A stretch of DNA of 51,751 nucleotides, taken from contig JAHBTI010000022.1 of assembly GCA_019638705.1 (NCBI GenBank), positions 1-51,751 on the forward strand, read 5' to 3'. The translations under genes were made by a program, and so were the position numbers. Positions 23,564 to 31,865 of the stretch are shown one piece after another (position 1 is the stretch's first letter; each line of letters opens with the position of its first letter). Origin of the DNA: Bacteroidota bacterium (lineage in GTDB: Bacteria > Bacteroidota > Bacteroidia > B-17B0 > Aurantibacillaceae). The notes beneath the pieces were generated by a model. That model was not told where the DNA came from and searched no databases. It saw only the letters and a list, made by a program, of their open reading frames with translations.

Positions 23564-26209
23564 ATGGCAGATAACAGTTTGATGGAAGGAATGGACAACG
23601 AAAACCACAACGAAGTGGAAAACATTGCTCACGTAAGCGGAATGTTTAAAAATTGGTTTATTGATTACGCCTCTTATGTAATTTTAGAACGCGCCGTGCC
23701 CGCTGTGGAAGACGGTTTAAAACCCGTGCAACGCCGCATTTTGCACAGTATGTGGGAGTTGGAAGACGGGCGTTACAACAAAGTTGCCAACCTGATTGGT
23801 AACACCATGAAATATCACCCGCACGGCGATGCCAGCATTGGCGATGCTTTAGTGGCTATGGGTCAAAAAGATTTGCTCATTGATTGTCAGGGAAACTGGG
23901 GAAATATTTTAACAGGCGATAGTGCCGCTGCGCCACGTTACATTGAGGCGCGCCTCTCAAAATTTGGTCAGGAAGTGTTGTTTAATCCCAAAACGACTAA
24001 TTGGGGTTTGAGCTACGATGGGCGCAACAAAGAACCGATTACTTTGCCCGTAAAATTTCCGTTGGTGTTGGCGCAAGGCGTGGAAGGTATCGCCGTTGGT
24101 TTGGCGACAAAAATTTTGCCTCACAATTTTAATGAATTGATTGATGCTTCCATTTCAATTTTGAAAGGAAAAAAAGCGGCTATTTATCCCGACTTTATTA
24201 CGGGCGGCATTGCAGATTTCAGCGATTACAAAGACGGATTGCGCGGCGGAAAAATAAAAATCCGTGCGCGTATCAAAGAGCTTAATTCCAAAACGCTTGT
24301 TGTTTCTGAAATTCCCTTTGGCACAACCACAGGCTCGCTGATAGATTCCATACTTGCGGCAAACGACAAAGGAAAAATCAAAGTCAAAAAAGTGGAAGAC
24401 AACACGGCGGAAAACGTGGAAATCTTAATTCACCTGCAACCCGGCATTTCACCTGATAAAACGATTGATGCGCTTTATGCGTTCACCAATTGCGAAATGA
24501 GCATTTCGCCCAACGCCTGCATCATTGAAAATGAAAAACCAAAATTCATTGGCGTTAGCGAGATTTTAAAAATTTCTACGCAATCTACTTTAGACTTGCT
24601 GAAACGCGAATTGGAAATTGAACAAAAAGAATTAGAAGAAAAATGGCATTTCGCTTCCTTGGAAAAAATCTTCATCAAAGAAGAAATGTACATTGACTTT
24701 AAAAAATATTCAAGCAAAGAAACCTTGTTTGAATATTTGTACGACCGCTTTAAACCGCACAAGAAAAAACTCATTCGTGAAATTAACGATGAAGATTTGC
24801 AACGCCTCACGCAAATTCCGATGATACGCATCACGCGCTTTGACAGCATAAAAGCCGAAGAGCACATGAAAGAATTGGACGGGAAAATTGCAGTAGTAAA
24901 AAATTACCTCGCCAATTTGATTGACTACGCCGTTGACTATTTTAAAAATCTGAAAAAGAAATACGGCGCAGGCAAAGAACGCAAAACGGAAACCAAACAG
25001 TTGGAAACTATCATTGCCACACAAGTTGTTATGGCAAACGAAAAATTATACGTCAATCGCGCCGAAGGTTTTATCGGCACAGGTTTGAAAAAAGACGAAT
25101 TTGTAACCGATTGCTCTGATTTGGACGACATTATTGCCTTTACCAAAGAAGGAAAAATGAAAGTGTTTAAAGTTGCCGATAAAGTTTTTGTGGGCAAAGA
25201 CATTATTCACGTTGCCATTTTCAAGAAAGGCGATGAGCGCACCACTTACAACATGATTTACCGCGACGGACCAAAAGGCATCACCTTTATGAAACGTTTT
25301 AACGTTACAGGCGTTACCCGCGACAAAGAATATGATTTAACAAAAGGAACTCCGGGTTCAAATGTATATTGGTTCACCATAAATCCAAACGGCGAAAGTG
25401 AAAAAGTAATTGTGCATTTGCGCGCTGTTGCGGGTTTACGCAAGTTGGAATTAGACATTGATTTTGCCGATATGGAAATAAAATCGCGCGGCTCGGTGGG
25501 GAACATTGTTACCAAATACACCGTAAACAAAGTGTCGCTCAAAGCAAAAGGTGCATCTACTTTAGAGGGCGAAGATTATTGGTTTGACGAAGGCACACAC
25601 CGTTTAAACAAAGAAGAGCGCGGAACGTATCTCGGCAAATTCAGCGGCGATGAAAAAATTCTTACCGTTACAAGCAAAGGTTTTTACAGACTTTACACAT
25701 ACGATGTACTCAATCATTTTGACGATGACATTATTTTGATTGACAAATATTACCCCAACCAAACGCTTACCTGCATTTATTTTGACGGACAAAACAAATC
25801 CTATTTCACCAAACGTTTTGAACCTGAAAATACAATGAACAAAACGCTCATCATCACCGAACATGAGCAATCGCGCATTGAGTTAATTACCGCGCAAATT
25901 AATCCTTTGGTGGAAGTGAGGTTTGCAAAAGAAAAAGGTCAGGATATTCCCGAAGAAGTGTTGAACATGGTAAAATTTAGCCCTGTGGTGAACATGAAAG
26001 CCAAAGGAAAAAAATTGACTTCCTACAAAGTGAAAGAAATTAATTTGCGTGAGCCCGAAGAAATAAAAGCGGCACGAAAATTTTTGTCAAATGCCGACGA
26101 TGAAAAAACAGGATTATCACCTATGGAACTTCACCGCCGCGCTATGGAAAAATTAAACAAAAGTAACTTAGACGATTTTGACGGCGGGGGGCAGGGAACG
26201 TTGTTTTAA
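23564..26209 (+). CDS. parC: DNA topoisomerase IV subunit A
   Basis: This 881-residue type IIA topoisomerase subunit A has an N-terminal winged-helix/tower core with catalytic Tyr126 in AAAPRYIEARLS, and a C-terminal DNA-wrapping beta-pinwheel (about 500-820). Length and order match the topoisomerase IV A subunit of Bacteroidota, which relaxes supercoils and decatenates daughter chromosomes together with ParE. The parE gene is not in the window. Compared with E. coli ParC, the quinolone region reads HPHGDASIGDALV, with Ala where ParC has Ser80 and Asp where it has Glu84; this looks like a lineage feature, not proof of resistance. The C-terminal tail is acidic and short. Confidence 0.95.
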   Translation: MADNSLMEGMDNENHNEVENIAHVSGMFKNWFIDYASYVILERAVPAVEDGLKPVQRRILHSMWELEDGRYNKVANLIGNTMKYHPHGDASIGDALVAMGQKDLLIDCQGNWGNILTGDSAAAPRYIEARLSKFGQEVLFNPKTTNWGLSYDGRNKEPITLPVKFPLVLAQGVEGIAVGLATKILPHNFNELIDASISILKGKKAAIYPDFITGGIADFSDYKDGLRGGKIKIRARIKELNSKTLVVSEIPFGTTTGSLIDSILAANDKGKIKVKKVEDNTAENVEILIHLQPGISPDKTIDALYAFTNCEMSISPNACIIENEKPKFIGVSEILKISTQSTLDLLKRELEIEQKELEEKWHFASLEKIFIKEEMYIDFKKYSSKETLFEYLYDRFKPHKKKLIREINDEDLQRLTQIPMIRITRFDSIKAEEHMKELDGKIAVVKNYLANLIDYAVDYFKNLKKKYGAGKERKTETKQLETIIATQVVMANEKLYVNRAEGFIGTGLKKDEFVTDCSDLDDIIAFTKEGKMKVFKVADKVFVGKDIIHVAIFKKGDERTTYNMIYRDGPKGITFMKRFNVTGVTRDKEYDLTKGTPGSNVYWFTINPNGESEKVIVHLRAVAGLRKLELDIDFADMEIKSRGSVGNIVTKYTVNKVSLKAKGASTLEGEDYWFDEGTHRLNKEERGTYLGKFSGDEKILTVTSKGFYRLYTYDVLNHFDDDIILIDKYYPNQTLTCIYFDGQNKSYFTKRFEPENTMNKTLIITEHEQSRIELITAQINPLVEVRFAKEKGQDIPEEVLNMVKFSPVVNMKAKGKKLTSYKVKEINLREPEEIKAARKFLSNADDEKTGLSPMELHRRAMEKLNKSNLDDFDGGGQGTLF

Positions 26210-26232
26210 AAGCCCCCAACCCCCAGAGGGAG
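26210..26232. repeat. AGCCCCC-type short repeat after parC
   Basis: AAGCCCCCAACCCCCAGAGG and the next bases directly follow the parC stop. The wording resembles the 7204-7234 element and the 50165-50190 hairpin (AAGCCC followed by purine-rich GAGGG). The inverted pairing here is weak, so its role as terminator is uncertain. Confidence 0.35.
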
Positions 26233-26292
26233 ACGTGTAGTTACGCCAAGCGATGCCACAAAACTAAAAGTATACGGCCATGCTTCCACTTG

Positions 26293-28620
26293 TCAATTAA
26301 TTACCAAAACTTTTGTTACTGCCCGCAACTCACCGCCTGTGGTGCTTGCATACACCATGTAAACGCCCGCCGTTACCCTTGCTCCCGACAGCGTTCTCAC
26401 ATTCCACTCTATTTGTCCGCCCTGCGATTTTGTTTCCCACACCAAGTTGCCGCTTACATCGGTAATTTTTACAATGGAATTATCCACCAAACCGCGCACC
26501 AATACCGTGCCGTTGTAATTTGGTTTTACGGGATTCGGGAAAGCATATACGTTGTCGTACTGTTCCGACCCCGCCACAAAAGTTGTTCTGTAAGATTGCA
26601 AACCCATATCCGTACCAATGTAAACATCACCCGTCATTTCATCGTAATTCAAATCAAACACCGTGTTTGAATACAGCGGACTGTTTTCTTTGGTAAAATG
26701 ATATAACTGATTTATTCCGTCGGGGCTGAAACAATACACGCCGCCTGTTTGTGTGCCGCACCATTTGTTGTTTGCGCCGTCAATGGCAATGGCGGTTACC
26801 ACTTCTTTGCCCAAAAGCAATTCCACGTTTCCGTCCTGCACAATTTTTATGGGTTGCGAATCAAAATTAGCGTTTGAAAAAATTGATGAGGGGCTGTAAA
26901 ACACACTCACGCCCATATCCGTGCCCACCCAAATTTTTCCGTCTTTGTCTTCGGCAATGCTGAATACCGAGTTGCTTTGCAAATTGCCGTTGCCTTCACT
27001 GGTTAATAGGAGTTTGTATTCGGAATTATTCAGATTGTTGTGTTTAAACACGGTGATACCGCCTTCGCGCTCGTGCAGCACCCACACATAATTATTTTTA
27101 TCCACCATAATTCTGCGCACAAAACGTGCTGCATCAAAATTATAGCTTTGCAATGTGCCGTTGGGTTTTACCACGTTTAAATAATTGTCCACATCGCTGT
27201 TGGCTACCCAAAGGTTTCCGTCTTTATCCATGGCAAGTCCGCTAACACGCAAATACCCCATATACTCCGATAAAGAAGAATTGCTTGCCGTATAAACGGC
27301 TGACAGTTTTCCGTTGTCGTATCGCGCCAAGCCACCGTTAAACCAAGAGCTTGTCCAAATGCGGTTTTTAATTTTTCTGTCCATTAGCACATGGCAGATG
27401 TCTGTAAAAGCACCACCGCTGAAATCGGGTGTGGGCATATATGTCCATTCGCTGCTGTCTTTTTTCAGCAGGTTTATGCCTTCGCCCGTAAACATAGAGC
27501 TGCCCGTGCTTTGCATATAAGATGGCGAAACAGCCGCGTTGCCGTTAAACACATCAATGTTGCTTACAAAAGGTCTGTTAAGTCCGCTTTTAGAAATTTT
27601 ATTTTGCGGATAAATGGGATAATAGCCGTCGGTTTGAAACAAACCTAATTCGGTAGCTGCCACCCAAAAAGAATAATATTGACCCTGAATAAACGTAACA
27701 TCTGCCACAGGCGTTACATTGCCGTTAATGGACGAGATATAATTTCTTATTTGCTTGGTGTTTACGTTCATAATTCTTGCGCCAAACTGGTCTATCATCG
27801 AGAAATCTTCGCCCACAGGCATACACAGTTTTTTAATGGTGGTATTGGGTTCTATGGGGTTGGCAAATCGTTCCCACGCATTATTTTTTAAAACGTACAA
27901 GGTGTCTTGTCCGCGAATGCTGTCGTTGATTTTATACGGAGAATATGCCGCCAAAAATTTTCCTTCAAGAAACACAACGCCGCTGTATGCACCCGCAGGA
28001 ATTTGCAGCGTGTCCAATTTCCAGTTGCTGAAATTGTTCGGTGTTTTTAATTTGTAATTGCATTTATACAAACCTTGTGCGGTAGCAGCATACATTACCG
28101 AGTCGTTTACCGCCACCTGAAATATTTCCATGTGCGAACCGCCCGCGCCAATAATGTAAGTGTCGCTAATTTCGTGTTTGTCGCTGTCAAAAATTACTAT
28201 GCCAAAGCCGCAAGCCAAGTAGGCAAACTGCTTGTAAAACGTTACATCATTAATTGTTTTTTTTCCGTTAAGTGTTTTTAGTTTAAAGTCAGAATAATTG
28301 CGAATGTTTTCATCGCGGTCAATCACATCAATGTTGCAGTTGTCATAAATGACAAGCAGCTTGCTGTTATGCGGATTTGTGCGCAGCAAACGCACGCCCA
28401 CATCACTCAGTCCGTTTATTTTTGAAAGTGTTTCGGTGCTGTGTTCATCTTTGTCCACTTTTACAATGCCGTTGTGGTACGACGCATAAATTTTATCGCC
28501 AAGCCGCGCCACCGAAACGCAGGAATTAAGGCTGGTATGGTCTTGCCATATATGCGGACCAACTTGCGAAAACAACGAAAAACCAAAAAAAGAAAAAAAG
28601 AAAACGAGAAACCTGTTCAT
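26293..28620 (-). CDS. porZ: PorZ-like beta-propeller protein with T9SS sorting domain
   Basis: This large secreted protein is about 775 residues with the start at ATG 28620 (MNRFLVFFFSFFGFSLFSQ signal peptide); an ATG at 28635 and a long upstream frame to 28683 are less likely. The mature protein is made of about fourteen beta-propeller blades, including the WVGTDMGVSVF and WCGTQTGGVYCF two-component-regulator-type repeats near 570-660, and ends in a type A T9SS domain (AFPNPVKPNYNG and the final strand TGGELRAVTKVLVIN). Size, two-propeller layout and the CTD match PorZ, a surface subunit of the type IX attachment complex that delivers anionic LPS to cargo. An ordinary propeller-type exported cargo is the alternative. 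Confidence 0.65.
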   Translation of the reverse strand: MNRFLVFFFSFFGFSLFSQVGPHIWQDHTSLNSCVSVARLGDKIYASYHNGIVKVDKDEHSTETLSKINGLSDVGVRLLRTNPHNSKLLVIYDNCNIDVIDRDENIRNYSDFKLKTLNGKKTINDVTFYKQFAYLACGFGIVIFDSDKHEISDTYIIGAGGSHMEIFQVAVNDSVMYAATAQGLYKCNYKLKTPNNFSNWKLDTLQIPAGAYSGVVFLEGKFLAAYSPYKINDSIRGQDTLYVLKNNAWERFANPIEPNTTIKKLCMPVGEDFSMIDQFGARIMNVNTKQIRNYISSINGNVTPVADVTFIQGQYYSFWVAATELGLFQTDGYYPIYPQNKISKSGLNRPFVSNIDVFNGNAAVSPSYMQSTGSSMFTGEGINLLKKDSSEWTYMPTPDFSGGAFTDICHVLMDRKIKNRIWTSSWFNGGLARYDNGKLSAVYTASNSSLSEYMGYLRVSGLAMDKDGNLWVANSDVDNYLNVVKPNGTLQSYNFDAARFVRRIMVDKNNYVWVLHEREGGITVFKHNNLNNSEYKLLLTSEGNGNLQSNSVFSIAEDKDGKIWVGTDMGVSVFYSPSSIFSNANFDSQPIKIVQDGNVELLLGKEVVTAIAIDGANNKWCGTQTGGVYCFSPDGINQLYHFTKENSPLYSNTVFDLNYDEMTGDVYIGTDMGLQSYRTTFVAGSEQYDNVYAFPNPVKPNYNGTVLVRGLVDNSIVKITDVSGNLVWETKSQGGQIEWNVRTLSGARVTAGVYMVYASTTGGELRAVTKVLVIN

Positions 28621-28692
28621 TGATGTGTTGCGCATGACTTTAACAACGCTAAAAGTACGAGAATATTGTAAATTTTCAGGCAAAAAATAGGC

Positions 28693-28700
28693 TATATTTG
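28693..28700 (+). promoter_or_regulatory. -7 promoter box of tRNA-Arg
   Basis: TATATTTG, a perfect TAnnTTTG box, lies 11 bases before the tRNA 5' end. The nearest TTG upstream (28666) is 24 bases away, slightly beyond the usual spacing. Confidence 0.6.
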
Positions 28701-28711
28701 CGCTGCAAAAC

Positions 28712-28785
28712 GGCTTCGTAGTTCAACTGGATAGAATGACAGATTCCGGTTCTGTTGGTTGTGGGTTCGACTCCCGCCGAAGTCA
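28712..28785 (+). tRNA. tRNA-Arg (anticodon CCG)
   Basis: A 74-base cloverleaf. The acceptor GGCTTCG (28712-28718) pairs with CGAAGTC (28778-28784) with one G-T pair. The D stem is GTTC/GAAT, and the anticodon stem ACAGA (28739-28743) pairs with TCTGT (28751-28755) around loop TTCCGGT, giving anticodon CCG at 28746-28748, reading codon CGG. The T arm is GTGGG-TTCGACT-CCCGC. CCA is not encoded after the discriminator A at 28785. The gene lies between the divergent PorZ-like gene and a bidirectional terminator. Confidence 0.95.
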
Positions 28786-28793
28786 CGGAAAAC

Positions 28794-28825
28794 AAAAAAC
28801 CTCGCAAAAGTTTGCGAGGTTTTTT
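28794..28825. terminator. Perfect 15-base bidirectional terminator
   Basis: AAAAAACCTCGCAAA (28794-28808) and TTTGCGAGGTTTTTT (28811-28825) are perfect inverted copies with a two-base centre, giving a GC core and U-run on either strand. It ends tRNA-Arg on the plus strand and the AsmA-like gene, whose stop is at 28833, on the minus strand. Confidence 0.9.
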
Positions 28826-28832
28826 GTTTCGT

Positions 28833-31673
28833 TTATTTTTTGCTTTCCGCCGCTTTTGCATCGGCTTTGACTTTTGCATCGTCCATTAATTTTTGGCAAC
28901 GCGCTTCGGCATCTTTTACCATTTGCGCGGCTTTTTCGTCCGCTTTTTTCTTGGCAACTTCTGCCGCTTTTTGCGCGGCAAGTTTTGCTATGGGATTTGA
29001 GGCTTGTGCTACGGCTTTATCCGCTTCGGCATAGCCTTCCTGTTTTGCTTTGTCGGCTAAGGCTTGTGCTTCGCCTTTTTGTTTTTCGCATTGCGCACGG
29101 GCATCGTCTAATATTTTTTGCGCTTCTTCGTTGGCTTTGTCAATGCCTGCATTTAATGCCTGTGTGGTAACGGTACTCACAATGTCCGCAACGGTATTTT
29201 TAGCTTCACCCTCATCTTTCAAACTTGTTTTAATGGTTGGTTTCATTACCGTGCCGCCAATGCCGATATTGGTATTTATTTTTTCGCCGAGCTGAATGTT
29301 TGTTCCTGCTTTGGCGTTGGCTTGGCTCAATAAATTGTCAAGTGCAGAGTTAGCCGCGCCGCCAAACATACTGCGCGGAATTTCCATTTTCATCAAGTAA
29401 TCAATGGTTTGGTCTAAGCCTGTGCTGCCGCTGACGGTGGTGTTTATGGCATTTATTTTTGTGGTGAAAGGTTCTAAATGCAAGCGTCCGTCTTTAATAA
29501 AATATTTGGCGTTTACATTTGTAACTTCCATATTTTTTAATTGTTCCATTTTCAGAGCATCGCCGAGTTTTACAAACGGAGGAAAACCGCCCACGCTTAC
29601 TTTGTCGGTTTTAAACACGCCGTTTGCATTTACGGCATTCAAATCAGGTTCCATATTTTCGTTGAGCGAAGTTTTAAAGTTTTCCAAGGTGGCGGTGAAT
29701 TTACCTTTGGCGTATTCGCCTATTGGCGCGAGTTTCTGCACGCTGTTAAATGTGTTGAATGTGGTTTGAATGTCAAAATTTTCCATTTTTAAATTCAATC
29801 CCACCGTTGGTTTTTTAATGTTGGTGGTTTCGTAATAACCGTTTATGGTAAGCGCACCGCCAATCACGTTCATACGCAAATTAGTCATGTCCACTTTTTC
29901 ACGGCGAATAACAATGTTGCCAACCATGTTGGTTAATTCCATGTCGGTATAAATTACTTTTTTCAAATTGGCGTTCATGTCAAAATCAATGTTTGAGGGA
30001 ACAGGAAATACTTCCATTGGCGCAGTTGCTGTATCGGCAGGCGTTGCAGCCGTTGTGCCTGTTTCGGAAGAAGAACCCATGAGTTCGTTTAAATCCAGCA
30101 AATTGCTGTTCAAGGCAAACGTTCCTTTAATCAGAGAATCTTTAAAAACGTATTGCATAAAGTTTTCAATTTTTCCGTTGGCGCGAACATCGCTTTTGCC
30201 AAGCAAGGCGTCAAATGCTGCTAATTCCACATAACGTTGCGTAAAGTTTAATTTCAGGGAATTTAATTTTACTTCATAAGGCAAAGAATCCGATTTGTAA
30301 TTCATGTTACTGATTTCAAACGCGCCGCTTGCTTTAAATTTATCGTACTCGCCTTTGTCAAGCGAACTCATGTTTCCGTCAATGTTAATGTCGGCTTTAA
30401 TGATGCCGTTTAAGTCGTCGTTTTTTTCAAGCGGCACAAATTCTTTCACCGAAGCCAAATTAATTAAGCCCCTCAACTCTGCTTTTAAAGACGGGTCTGA
30501 CATCGGTGTTTTTATGTGAGCCGTCATGTCAATGGGATTGTCAGCCATTTCCAAATGAAAGGTATTTACATCAACTATGGTGGCATCTAAATCGCCGTTC
30601 GGGTTTACCACTTTAATATCAATGTTAATGTTGTTTACCGATTTCGGTAAATCAGGATATTTAAACATGGCATTAATAATTTGCAAATTCACACCAAAGG
30701 CAGGCATTTGCACCGCATTGTATCTTCCTTTGGCGTAGCCGTCCAAAGCCAATTTGCCCGAAGTTTTTACGCTTGCAAAGTCTTTAGCGTACACCGCAGG
30801 AATTAAAGACAAAATAGCTTTGAACTCTGTTTTTTTCGCATCAAATTTTATGTCCATGTCAATGTTGGTGTCGGGCATGGCAATAAATCCGTCAAAGCCC
30901 AAGTTCAAATCATTTAAACTAAATTCATTTTCCTTAAAGGTAAATTTCATGTTCGGCATATCCATGTCCATATCGGCTTTAGCTTTGGTATGTACATTAT
31001 TTAAGTAAGCAATGCCGTCCATTTTCACGGTGGTTTTTGCAATTTCCAAAAGGTTGCTTAATACAAAATTATCTTGGGTAAAATCGCCGCTCAAACTGTA
31101 ATTAAAATCTTCCAACTTGGCGTACATATTGCTTTCTTGGTCGTCATAAACAATATACGCGTGGTTAATTTTCAATTCTTTTAAGCTCATGGCAAAAGCC
31201 GTTGTGCTTGTATCGGCAGGCGTTTCAGCTACGGCACTTGTGTCTGCTTTGGTAATGTCCCAGTTGGCTTTTCCGTTTTTCAGCACCTTGCCCAAAATGC
31301 GCGGTTTGTCAATAATTATGGAGTTAATTTGATAAGGTTCGCCGCTGATTACGCTCTTAATATTAATGTCAGTTCGCAATTCGCCGATGTAAGCAAGCGT
31401 GTCGTCCTTAAATTCATCAACGCCCACTACGCTTACGTTTTGAATTTTAAAACGAAAATCGGGGAACGATGAAATTAAACTTAAATCAAACTCACCGAAA
31501 TCCACTTTGGCGTTTAATGCTGCATTGGTTTCATCTTTTACAAGTTGAATAATTTTTCCTTTAAACATAAAGGGTGCTGCAATCAATAAAATAATAATGA
31601 GAAGCAGGGAAATGCCTGTCCATTTAAGAATACGTTTGAAAATGCTTTTTTTTGGTTTTTGAGATGTTGCCAT
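28833..31673 (-). CDS. AsmA family protein with Ala/Lys-rich C-terminal coiled coil
   Basis: A 946-residue protein with one N-terminal membrane anchor (about 17-35, GISLLLIIILLIAAPFMF) and the AsmA N-terminal start (KDETNAALNAKVDFGEFDLSLISSFPDFRFKIQNV). A long region of AsmA/DUF748-like beta repeats follows (about 60-800), and a last segment of about 130 residues is an alternating Ala/Lys/Glu coiled coil with two isolated cysteines (ARAQC, EARC). AsmA-like proteins bridge the periplasm and are linked to phospholipid transport or outer-membrane homeostasis. The long charged coiled-coil tail is unusual for the family. Nothing else nearby is obviously connected. Confidence 0.85.
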   Translation of the reverse strand: MATSQKPKKSIFKRILKWTGISLLLIIILLIAAPFMFKGKIIQLVKDETNAALNAKVDFGEFDLSLISSFPDFRFKIQNVSVVGVDEFKDDTLAYIGELRTDINIKSVISGEPYQINSIIIDKPRILGKVLKNGKANWDITKADTSAVAETPADTSTTAFAMSLKELKINHAYIVYDDQESNMYAKLEDFNYSLSGDFTQDNFVLSNLLEIAKTTVKMDGIAYLNNVHTKAKADMDMDMPNMKFTFKENEFSLNDLNLGFDGFIAMPDTNIDMDIKFDAKKTEFKAILSLIPAVYAKDFASVKTSGKLALDGYAKGRYNAVQMPAFGVNLQIINAMFKYPDLPKSVNNINIDIKVVNPNGDLDATIVDVNTFHLEMADNPIDMTAHIKTPMSDPSLKAELRGLINLASVKEFVPLEKNDDLNGIIKADINIDGNMSSLDKGEYDKFKASGAFEISNMNYKSDSLPYEVKLNSLKLNFTQRYVELAAFDALLGKSDVRANGKIENFMQYVFKDSLIKGTFALNSNLLDLNELMGSSSETGTTAATPADTATAPMEVFPVPSNIDFDMNANLKKVIYTDMELTNMVGNIVIRREKVDMTNLRMNVIGGALTINGYYETTNIKKPTVGLNLKMENFDIQTTFNTFNSVQKLAPIGEYAKGKFTATLENFKTSLNENMEPDLNAVNANGVFKTDKVSVGGFPPFVKLGDALKMEQLKNMEVTNVNAKYFIKDGRLHLEPFTTKINAINTTVSGSTGLDQTIDYLMKMEIPRSMFGGAANSALDNLLSQANAKAGTNIQLGEKINTNIGIGGTVMKPTIKTSLKDEGEAKNTVADIVSTVTTQALNAGIDKANEEAQKILDDARAQCEKQKGEAQALADKAKQEGYAEADKAVAQASNPIAKLAAQKAAEVAKKKADEKAAQMVKDAEARCQKLMDDAKVKADAKAAESKK

Positions 31674-31865
31674 TTTAATTTTTTTTAGCGGGGACTAAAA
31701 TAAGGAGAAATTGGTTTGCTTTGAAAACAGGTTTGAATTAAGAATATGGCTTCATCACATCGCTTTTAAGTCATGTAATTTTTATAAAAAGACAGTTTTT
31801 GTTGTTTTTCTAAAACCCGATTGAACTTTTAATAGTTTCGCGTGTACTGCATAAAAACGTACACT

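Noticed and set aside
28621..28683. 21-residue N-terminal extension of the PorZ-like protein
   Set aside because: A clean signal peptide starts at 28620; the extension is polar and lacks any known feature.
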